Of a stretch of 64,000 bases of DNA, positions 45,001 to 57,000 are shown piece by piece. Under the pieces are notes generated by a model. That model ran no database searches and was not told the DNA's origin. It saw nothing but the letters and a program-made list of their open reading frames with translations. The translations under genes and the position numbers were made by a program. Position 1 is the stretch's first letter. Each line of letters begins with the position of its first letter. This DNA is from Agelas oroides (taxonomy: Eukaryota; Porifera; Demospongiae; Agelasida; Agelasidae): positions 2,522,336 through 2,586,335 of the forward strand of contig OX422184.1 of the NCBI GenBank assembly GCA_949130485.1, read 5' to 3'.

Positions 45001-48000
45001 GCTCATGAACATTTTTCAGCCAAATTCTGCTTCTGCAAACAACCAGGAGGGACAAAGTGCATGTCAGAGGCTTTTTTAGAAAAGTACCTCTCGCTTTTAG
45101 AAACAGTCTGTTACCGCTAAAACTTCACATACCACACAATTATTAACTTCTGTATACTTACAACAGCTGACTCTATCCGTAAAAGCTCCCTTCATGCACT
45201 GCATTGTCCATTTTATAGCTCTTTGGACATTAAACCATTTCATATATATAGCTGCTGAACTCTATATTTGGCTGGAAATATACACATCTAATTGCGGCTG
45301 TTTCCAGTGAAAATGTAACACGCATATTTAAATTTAGAATTTACGGTAAGTACGCACACACAAGTGGTATCCCGTAACCTTAAGAGGCTCACATCTTGAC
45401 TACAAAAAATCTGAGACTGAGAACTGAATACCAATAAGTTGCTTGGGTATTCTACTACAATGCATGGTCCTAATGCAAGAAGTTTAAGTTTGAGAATTTA
45501 TGGGTGGATCTAACTTAATGCATACCTACTCACCTACTCAAACTCTTTTACAATATCTGCTTTGTGTTTGTTAGTTGTGTGCATGTCAGAGAGTCGGTAG
45601 ACTATCTATGTAGGGATGGCACAGATGCGTAATATATGCAATACTTAAGCAAAAGCCGTATAACTTCACCACAAATGCGCTAAAAGCTTATTTAAGTGCC
45701 CAGGCTTCCTCTTTGAGTGCCTTTGTAATCAGCAAGACTCATATAAGTGGCCAAAAGCCACGCGGAAGACAGCTAAATGCAAAAGTGTGCGGTAGTGAAA
45801 GTACCATTTTCCTCATTCTTTCTCTTTCTTCGTTACAACCACTTTGTTCAAACAACGATAACTCAAAAACTGTGCAAGTACTCACCATCATTTTAGCACA
45901 AAACTGAAGATCATCACAGTGCGAAGCTCTACGACCACTCAGCGTCTTCATAGCTTCAAATTTACCATAGTCGATAAAGCTGTTCACAGCACTGCCTGCA
46001 TGGCTGCTGTCCATTGCTTAGGACACCATTTTCTAATTTTTTTACGCATGCGCACATGTAGTCTCATTCCCAAACCAAAGACCACGGTCATGGTCTGGGA
46101 GCAAGACTAGTGCACACGTGAAATCTTAGCCTCGTTCCCAGGCCTTCAATCACAGCTAACGCGGTGGAAGGCCTGGTAAAACTCCTACGTAGAATGACGT
46201 CAGGTGGACGTAAGGGTGGACGTAGGACTTTTGGAGGCGTGGTACTTTCAGTCTAGGAACTACGCTAAAGCAGGCGCTATCGCGGACAGGCGTTCAACAA
46301 CGACAGAACAGTCTGGTGTTACTTCTCGGGTTCAGGATGCCGCCTGACAGATGCATAAAGGACGTCCGTGAAGCCAGGGAATAAATGTCCTTTTGTGTAC
46401 ATGTATTCCCTGGCTTCAGACGTCCTTTATGCATCTGTCAGGCACATGTACTGCTCTGTCATTGTTGAACGCCTGTCCGCGATAGCGCCTGCTTTAGCGT
46501 AGTTCCTAGACTGAAAGTACCACGCCTCCAAAAGTCCTACGTCCACCCTTACGTCCACCTGACGTCATTCTACGTAGGAGTTTTACCAGGCCTTCCACCG
46601 CGTTAGCTGTGATTGAAGGCCTGGGAATGAGGCTAGTGAAATCTTACTAGCGGCTAGAGACAGGAATAAAATCCATTAGTGAACTTTGACCTTTTGTGCC
46701 GCAGTTCCAAACCAATGCGAAAGCATCGTTCCATGCAGACGCGGTGTATCACAAGGCGTTTGCCACTTTTACGTAAAAGGCAACGAAGGTTGATAATATT
46801 GAGGTGAGTCATGTGTGAGTATTCTAGTTATGTAGATGTAGCCATTGTAGGGTGCATAGATGACACTAGTTGTAGTGATTTCATGAAAGTAACTATCTCT
46901 TTATTGAAAACTACAATTTGCTCGACACTTGTAGTGCTTTTCGTTATCCGACATTTCAGACCTTTGTGCAGCTGTGTTGGAGCTACAGGAGGATATCACT
47001 CACACTGATACAAGACTCTATAATGTGCTCAGCAGGCAGAATTCACTTTTGCTTGTGTGTGATCTATGTAGGCTTCATTCATTAATAACCACAACATTAT
47101 GATCCTTGTCTTAAACTCAGTGTCGCTACCATGGCATAATGATAATGGAATATTAGAGGCTGTACAGGATAGGGTGGGAGGCAAATTGCTAGGAGCTAGT
47201 AGAACAGTGGCAGGGAAGGCAGTTTGTGGGGAGATAGGATTGAGAAAGAAGAGAGATGTATAGACACTGATTCCGGAAGGTTGGTTTTAAGAGAGATTGG
47301 TGAAACCAGGAATCGAAAGACCAGGTGGTGTAGGTTGAAGGAAGGAATACGGGGTGCTACTGAGAAAGATTAAGAGCCGGAAGAGTCGGGGTTGGCAGCG
47401 GTTTGGAAAAGGAAGATAGAAAACATAAAAAACAAAACTGAGAAAGCTGGCAAGAAGAGGTAGACAGGAAACTTAAGTAGTTTGAAGTGGTTAAAGAAGA
47501 GTAGGGGCCACAGAGGTACGTGGGCTCATGGGAAAAACATCTGCCTGTTAGGTTGAGGTTCTGATTGAGGTCAGGTCCTGCAGGCAGCAGGGCTGTTTGA
47601 AGATAAGGTGTGGAGGTGGACAGATGTGTGCTTTGTAGTGGAGGGAAATTCCACAAATTCTGCACCAGCCATTCTTCCAGTCAGTCGAGTCAACGATCGC
47701 ACATGCAGTCATCAAAGTAACCTTGAACCCAGTCACATTGCACAGACTAGGAACGAGAAAAGTAGCTCAATCGCGGTGCACGCACGTTTGGATGCACAAT
47801 TATACACTCAAGGTCAAAGTCCACTGATGGGTTTTATTCCTGTCTCTAGCTGCTAGTGAAACCTTGAGTTGATCAGCACAGCGTACGGCTGGCACGGTCT
47901 CTTCCCAAAGTAGTGGGCAAGGCTTATATGCCATGCACACCACCTATAGGTAAGGTGCTGTATTCAGCTGCTTACTTATAGCCATACTAAAAAATAGCCT

Positions 48001-51000
48001 ACTCACATCTTTAGTAAAGCTAGGTTGGTCAGTTGCCTGAGTACGGTTGTCAGTTGTCATGTCAGATAATCAGGAAATCAGCTTCACAAAGGGAGGTACA
48101 GAGAGTGGTTGGCCCTTGCTGGCAATGTTACACATAAGCTATGGCCATTCCAAATGAGACTATGGTTTCCTGTCCTCCGCCCACCCCCTCTGGAGTCTAC
48201 CACACCATTATGGCCATTATTATTCTAAATACCGTATAGCGCTAAACTTTCGAGGGTCTTTAATTTTGTGAATTTCGCGAAATTTCAACCGTTGGCGAAA
48301 TTATTTCAACGAAAGTTTTTGACATGTAAACTATGCTGCTGAATCCGCAAGGGACGCTCTCCAAAGAGATACCCTCGAAGTCGGCATTGCTTTGCTGACA
48401 GCTGTGAGCTCGAGCGCAGATGACGGTGTGGACAGTGCGTATTAGATAGAACTTGCTTGTATGCCACACCCATACTACATTACGTTGCAGCGTGCGCATG
48501 GTAAACTATTCAAAAACCGCCATTCGCGAAATTTAGACCCTCGAAAATTTAGTGCTATACAGTATTTCAAAAATGTCATCCAACGTGCAACATGCACTAT
48601 ATGTAGTACAGTAGCAAAGGTAGCATTAACATACTAGACTTGTGTAAAAGCAGACATAGCACCAACAACGCCCGATTCAGTGGAACATTAATAGTGTGAA
48701 TGTGTTCGACAGCTCCAGGATGCGGACATTCCGACGCAGTTAATCCGGACATTGTTTCTTGCACGAATTTATAAACTTATAATGATATTCATAGTAATGG
48801 TTAATAGTAATAGACCGCCCGCCCGCATGTAAAATGACAAAAGTCAGGACGGGAAACTATTGTCTCATTTGGAGTGGCCTATACGTGCTTGGAACCACTA
48901 CTAAACTGTCAATGCTGTTTCAAGTTCTGGGGTTGTGGTTACTCGTGCACTTGAAAGATATAATATTCTTCATAAACTTCAGTCTAACTGTAACTGAGAT
49001 TAACATCAACAAAGTATAGAAACAAGTAAATAAAAAACATTAGAAATGTAAAAAGATGTAGGGATGGCATGCCAAAAAGTATGCCAACAAGGTAGGGATG
49101 ATGCATGAAAGCAAAGGTCAACATATTGGCAAAGCCCCATCCCTACATCTTTTTCACACTACAAGACTACATTATATGAAAAGGCAAACCACCATACTGC
49201 TTATTTTACACTGAGTAAAATGGGGTGTTCAGATTAATAAAAGCTCCAAGCTATTTCATTAGCAGTTTCAATCTCACACTCGCCCTACTGCACCTTATAT
49301 GGCTGAAACACATCTTTGTACATAGGCGCCTGCAGAGCTGTGTGGGTACCCGGGCAAGACTTGGCTACGCATGTGCAATTGCGGAAAGCTTATTTTGTCA
49401 CTACACTCACTGTACGCTATACATGCGTCTGTGCGTGCGTAAGCACGCACAGACCACGTGTCTTCGCATCCGGTCCTCGTGATATGAGTACGCATGATTC
49501 GAAATAACCCGGGCAATGCAGGCGCCTGTCTTTGTATAAGACTTTGGCTTGCTTTTCAATAGATGTGATTGTTCATGCATGGCAAGAGGTAGAACACATA
49601 CATATACTAATAACAAGATATCAACCTGGTACTGTTTTCAGAACTGTCTCTTGATTACTTTAGCTGGAACACCAAGGAAGAGAGTGAAAGAGGATTCTTC
49701 TGGAGAGGAAGATGAAGAGCGTTCGGAACAAGAGGAGGAGGCTGAGATTGAGATGGTATACCAGTAGCACTACAGTTAGCACTAAGTAACCTATACTCAC
49801 AATAATATGCCCCTATGAGCAAATGCGCTCCCCCTGCTTAGCTTTTACTTGTTCTGAACGCCCTGTGGTAAGCGCCTTCGGATGAACTTTTAGTACGTTA
49901 GCTTTTTTCCATCAAGTGTTTTTGTAAACAAGTACACATGGAACCACTAGCCTCGTTCACAGACCACCACCCAGGTTTTCGTTGCTTGCAGTACAAGCTT
50001 ACATGGGTTGTCCCTAGCCTCATTCCCAGGCTCTCGTGCGTGGGCAGAAAAAAAGGAACCTGGTACACACTGTATGTGCATGCTCAGCTCCCCCAGGATT
50101 TCTGGGAATTTGGGAATTTGGAAATTTCCGTAAAATCTGCTCCGTTACACTAACCTCTGCGAGGCACGCCGACTTCTCTCGTATAAAAGATACCTGCCAC
50201 TGACCATCCTCTGTGTGGACGATGACGAGGGAGCGATGAAGGTACTGAGTTCTTCGCTTGCAGGAACTGTCCACGCGTTTGTCCATTCCAGCTAAACGCT
50301 TCGGCATGTGAATGATGCAATCTTTGAAGTTCACCGATCGCCTCGAACAAAGCAATGCAGACCATTGCCGTCAAAGCGATATTGCTTTTGACTTCAACAT
50401 CGCTCGTATGTGTCCCACAGGGAGTATAACTATGCAGTGCGGCCTTTCAGCAGGTAAGCAGAAATTGACCGTAATTTTAGTGTAGCGGAGTAGTATGCAG
50501 GTTACCAAGGGAACTTGGTGCATGTATGAACAGTGTGTACCAGGCTCTCTTTCCTCCTCCCCTGCACAAGAGCCTGGGAACGAGGCTAGGGTTGTCCCCT
50601 GTCACCACTAATGATATAAGTTACTGTACTCACGCCATAGTTAAGCGCATTTCACTTATAAGCGCTATCTGGTATTAAGCTCTGGTTAGTGTGCAGTCAC
50701 TGTGTAACTTGAAATAAAGCACATACAAAATGCACCTTGCTGTTACGTGCATTTCCACTGTTAGGTGCTCCTTTCCTTCCTGTGGAGTTGTAAGTGTATG
50801 TGCTTAAGGTGGCAGGGAACCCTGTGTTTTCAAGGTCAACAAACCTGGAATCCAAGCTGATAGAATTCTTTGTCTTTGTAAACTTTTAGCGCACAGTCAG
50901 TTTTGGGAGTCTTCATCCGTTCATGGTCCGTAAAATTGGGAATTTCCTGTTGGCATTGACATCCAATAATCAGTTTATAATTAAGTTAGTTAAGATGTGG

Positions 51001-54000
51001 CCTGGCAGAACCCCTCATGTGGTGGTTGGAACTTTGAAGATAAGCTTAGATCGACTTAAAAAAAAAAAAAAAAAAGAAGGAGTTTAGTAGAGTGCTGTAG
51101 TGTCAGTAGCTGTGAGTAGTGTGAAGTGCCTGCTTGTGAAAGCAAGCTTGTGTCTAGAAGCAGCAGAAAGGCCACAGTGGCCAAGACTGTACTCATTGGG
51201 CAGGCCCAGGTCTTGCGATTGTATGCCAAGCCTAGTAGGTGATCGTGGCCCGGTGCTTCGAGTGCTGGGCTGGGCTTTAACTAGAATGCGCAATATATCG
51301 TTGGTACTACGTTGCCATTGACAGGAAAGCTGAACGGTGTTTGTGTGTGGAACAGAGCCGTGAGTTGTTTAGCGACATAAGGGGGAGAGGTGGGGCTAGT
51401 AATGCTTGCTTGCACTCGTGAATGAGCCCCTCCCGTAGACAAGCTGTGAATTTTTTGAAATGTGCATTCATTTTGGTACAGTCAAAGTTGTCCATTCCAA
51501 GAGTAGTGACAAACATGAGTCTAGCCTGACTTTGGGAGTAGCTCTGAACAAAAGCTGGCACAGAATGATTTGCGATACATTGGTGGTTAGGACGCTACCT
51601 ACAATGAGCATGTAGATGCATCCATCGAGTGGCAATTTTGGCTCATGAATATATTAATAAGCTACTAAAACCCATTTTTAAAATTAGGCAACGCAAGATT
51701 GCCCTAAACCAAACCCTAACCCTGAAACTAGGAGCAACACTGGTCCTGACTGTAACCCAGGTTTATGTTTTCGTAACCTCCGCCGAGTGACTTCCGCTGC
51801 CACATTAACAGTGCGTGACTATGCTACTCTGATGCTCTCAATAACAGAAAGGGAGGCGCATATATATTGTGAATTAATGATACTTCTTGATAGCCACAAT
51901 ATAGCATGTGTGCATGTGTGGAGGTTTGCCATTGTAGGTTAAGGCTAGAGGAGGTAGAACGCAATCACGTGATAGTGATAATTAACTGACATTCCAAGGC
52001 CAAGGAGTGCGGATGCAACCTACAGGTGTACATGTGGGCCTTTTAGCTATGTATTGGCTACTTGCTCAGGGTCACCCTAGGGTGATGCAGCATCTCCCTA
52101 GTTATACTTATCCCACTAGTTTGGTCGTTTATATTACTATACGCACAAACTAGTTTGCAAGGTAGTTTACCATAGAGTATGTATTAAACATCATATTTTG
52201 GCGACATTAGAATGTAGCAGAAGAGGAGTAGGTGCTAGACATGTACAGTAGTATTTTCCCACCTACATTGTGTTTCTTTGGCCTAGACTCTATCCCTGTC
52301 AATCATATAGTCCCACGTTCTGTCCGTTCATAACTTTTCAGGAAAAAGAGAAACAGTCGCATGGGGCATTCCCTCACTTACACAGTCTATAAATAATGTT
52401 TCGAAAGCCGGGAAAATCTCATTTTCCAGCAGTGTGCAGTTCAACACAAGCAAGAATGAGCCATAAATTCTTAATTCCAGATCACCCTCCGAGCATTTAT
52501 ATCACTGTGAAGTAACTAAGTCTGTATAGGCTCTCATTTCAATACCTTGATGCTGAGATATGCATGTAAATTATATTTGTCTGTATCATCCATCTGTAGC
52601 CAAAGTGCCTCACATACACACGAGAAGATGAAGAAGCTATTGCAGAGACAACCTCAAGCTCTTTTCAGAGCGCATTTATTCCTGACACAAGAAAACTGTT
52701 GACTATACCTGAAATCAAGGTACATGTTACTGTAGTAAATTCAGGAATGTGCAAGCATGTGATTCGTAGTAGCATAGCCATCCCCAGGCACAGATCTGGG
52801 CAATGGAGCTCTGATTCAACCCACACTTTATCAGAGAGTCGGTAGACTCTCTAGGATTGGCGTGGATGCATAATATATGCAATACTTAAAGCAAAAGCCG
52901 TATAACTTTACCACAAATACGCTAAAAGCTTATTTAAGCACCCAGCCTTCCTCTTTGAGTGCTTTTATGATCAGCAAGACTCATATAGTTGCCCAAAAGC
53001 CTTGCGGAAGACAGCTAAATGCAAAAGTGTGCGGTAGTGAAAGTGCCATTTTTCGTATTCTTTCTTCTTTGTTCAACAACAATAACTTGAGAATGGTTTG
53101 AATACTCACCTTGATTTTAGCACGAAACTGCTGCTTATCTTAGTGCGCAGGTCCATGAACACTTAGCGTCTTCATAATTTAAACTTAACCCACACCAAGC
53201 TCTTCCAGCACACAGCAGCTGCTGCCCGTTGTGTAGGACGCTATTTTCCAATAATGTGCGCATGTGCACAGTAGTCTCATTCCGAGACCACAAATTACTG
53301 CATTTGGTCTGGGAATGAGATTAGCATGTGCGATCTCTGCGAGCACGACTACGAGTTGCTGTCTCTGCCTGTCACACAGGATGCTACGCAACGCTATTGA
53401 CAACACGTAGGTAAGACGCTGCTAACTACTATAAGATTGATATCATGTGAAGGCCAATGGAGGGCTACTGTCACAGTGCAGCATCAGCGACCCGGAGCGA
53501 ACACGACTGAAGTTGAAGCATGCATGGCAGCTTGTGTGTGTGTTTTTTATAAGCTATCTCAACTACAGACAGGCAAACTTCACAGTAGACTGCTTACGGA
53601 TGGTATGCACGGTGGCTGAAGTTGCTTCAGGTACTGAGAGATAACTTACATGTATGTACAAACTACGCTCCGGAGATCCAGCTCATGATTTGCTTAGTCC
53701 ATGCATGTGTAGCCATAGTAACTGCCCTGACTGACAGCGTACAGTCACGAACCCTGTTGCTATCCATGGTTTGTGTGCCATGACAATAGCCAGCACAATG
53801 TGCTGCTTGCTCAGGCTCGCCCCATGATGCTGAAACATCTTCCTAGAAATCTATATACTAGTATTAATATTTAATATTGTTATGGTTACCATACATGTAT
53901 GTACAACACTGGGTTATATGTTTGTACATACCTCTCTATAATATAGGTGTGGTTCATGAGCCCAATACCAAACTGGAGGTATGGGGCTCACCCAATCACA

Positions 54001-57000
54001 GACCAGAAAATTCTAGAATGGGCGAACGAGTGGAACACGTTTCACACACCAAAGTATCCAGATGGGAATCCCGTTCCAAAGTTTGTTCCTGCAAAGTCAC
54101 AAGCTGACAGTGATGTACGTGTTGAGTATACAGGTATGTAAACATGATTTCATGAGCGAAAATATTTATTCGATGACACAATTGTGTAGTCCTAGTACTG
54201 CAGTTGTCCAATAATTATGGTGATATGACTCTATTAATTCCATGACTTGTGTCCTTAGTTAATGGTGATTCTCGATCTCAAGTCGGCACTGACGCAAAGA
54301 AGATACCAGTCAAGGAGGCCACAATGTATCTTGATCTTGGCAGAGGGCATGATGAGTACAAACAATATCTTGTCCTACACGAGTTTGGGCATGTATTAGG
54401 TCTTGGGCATGAGCACCAGAGTCCAAAGGCTCTTGATTTTATTGATAAGACGAAAGCAATAGGTGAGCTCACAGATGACTACAAGAAAGCCCTGAAGAAT
54501 ACGTATCATGGGAGAAAGCTGGATAAAATGGCAAAAAAAGAGGCAGAGAATAAGTTTGAGAAAGATTTTGAACAGAAGTCTGGGGGAGAAGCAACGGAGT
54601 ATGATCCCCACAGCATCATGCACTACTGGTAAGATATGTGTATTTGCAAGTTACAAAGTTGCTAATTTAAATCTAGTCATCTACAAATATTTATTTTGGC
54701 ACTTCAATCTGCGTGATCCAGGATTCCAAAGAAGTGGCTGAAAAAGGAATACGAGTATATTGCAAGCCGGCCTGAAAGTCAGCTGTCAGAGCAGGAGAAA
54801 GGAATAAAGAAACGGTTAACTACCTTGGCAACTAAACTCTCAGACCTTGACAAAGAGATGATTGCCGATAAATATCAAGGTGATTTTAGTTTTGTCAATC
54901 TTACACATGCTACACATACTAATATTAATGGTTCCTGTAGCTCCTTGTTAAGGTTTGTCTAGAGCCAAGTTAGAGATCATGTTCTCTGTATTGGTCTGAT
55001 TACATTTTACACAGAAATGACACCTTTACATGCAGTAACTGTCAGCGTGATGAAATTAGAATGGCTATGGCACACTTAGTCTGATGGAAAAAATATACCT
55101 AGCTAACACCAAACTATATAGTAAGCTGGTTGCAACCACTGTATTGAGCCGGAGGCTGGAGTGGTGGATAGTGAGAGTATCTGCTCAGGCAATGTGCTTG
55201 TACAGTCAATCCGCAACCCCATCTGCCGGGGATCTCCATTTAAAATAAGGGAATGTTTCCGACTGCAAGAGAGAGAAAGACAGCTGGAGTCGGCTGAGGC
55301 CTCCAGCATTGCTTCTGCTCCTCTGCCGTGGGTCCAGTGGCTCAGTGGTAAGAGCATCTGACTAGTAATCGCAAGTTCCGGATTTGATTCCCACCTGAAT
55401 TCCTGTGGACACTGGCTTCTGCATTATGTTTTATGTTTCTGTAGAAGTGAAGAATGCCCAACCTCAAGAAAAAGCCCAGATCACAGATGAAACACCAGGT
55501 AATGTTGTAGAGCTAGTTTATATTATAGTGCTGAACCCAAAATGGTACATAGCTATGTATGATTGCCTATGTACATATTATGATAGGCATAGACACTTGC
55601 TAATACCCTCCCTTTGAGTAAATGCCTTCCCCCCTTTTACCCCCAAGTTCTTACATAGGTGATTTTCTTTCTTTTAAATACCCAGTGGTATGCTTTTTCT
55701 AGAATACCTCACATGCCATGTTATGGCTTTAGAAAAGCTGGTTTGAAGCTTTTAGCTTAGCTTAGTGAACACAGCCATCGAGTGTTTTTGTTTCCTTCTG
55801 AATGTGTACATACACGGCACCACTGTAGCTTTATCCACAAACCAGCACCCATGTTTGAGTTTCTTGCAATACTATCATGAGTTGATTTTCTTTTCTATCT
55901 AGGCTCATATATACACATTATAGTGCAGATGATGACTTGAATTTGCAGGCATTGTTAGCATATGTACTATTAGATGACATGGTCAAATCTATTCTGTTGG
56001 TATGTAGAAGTTGCAGCTCCTCGTCCTCCTGGAAGAACTGTAATTGATTATGATGAACCATGTAAGTTGAAGACTTTCAGATTTAAGATTGCTACCATAA
56101 TGATTAACCTTGTTCCCAGGCTCTCATGCGAGAAGAGAAAAGAGCCTGGTACACACTGTTGGTGCATGTGTGAAGTAATTTACCTGCATGCTATTCTGTT
56201 ACACTGCAAGTACGGCCAATTTTAGTTGACCAGCTGGAAGGCCACAATGCAAGGTTATGCTCCCTTTTGAAGTCGGAAGTGACATCCCTTTGACGATAAC
56301 AGTCTGCATTGTCTTGTTTGAGTCGATCGGTGGATTTCAAAGGAAAGATTGAATCATTTATGTGCCATAGCGCTTATCTGAAATGCACATAGGCGTGAAT
56401 ATTCCCTGCAAGTGAAGAGCTGAATGTTTACATTGCCTCTTCATCATTGCTGCAACAGAGCATGGTTGGAGAAATCAATATACAGAGGCTATGGTAACTG
56501 TAATGGAGTCGGAAGTTTCGAAGTCATTGGAGAACTGAGCATGTGCAAACAGTGTGTACCATGTAGATTCTCCTTTTCCCACCCAAACACAAGAGCCCAG
56601 GAATGAGGCTAGTACATGGTATAAGGATTCACAACTTATTTCAAGGATGTAATCTTAACACACTGGAGTGTACATAGTTTACCTTTTTAATGTACACGAG
56701 AGAGATGGTAAGGTGATGCATATGTCATGTTACAGTTTAATTACCCTGATTTGCAGCAACGAGTTTCTGTCAGACATGCATCTGGATCTCTGCTGGAGTT
56801 GTACTTTTATTAGCAATTGTCTCGGCGATTGTTTGGGGTCCAGGACTGCTCACTCCTGCTCAGCCACCAGCAGGTATGCATGATTCTCCATGGTTGTTAG
56901 AACTTGTTGCATTTGTCTCAACTGTCTATATTATAGCAGATTGATTTACAATTTCTAACAATGGTGAAACCAAAGCAACACTACAGTAAGTAGTCTTGCG

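Noticed and set aside
47357..47736. Minus-strand frames of 62-102 codons in intron 3 of the protease gene
   Set aside because: No recognised domain, no splice logic, and composition typical of chance frames.
55330..55400. Functional tRNA-Thr gene
   Set aside because: A- and B-box-like blocks exist, but the acceptor stem and loop lengths do not form a proper cloverleaf.
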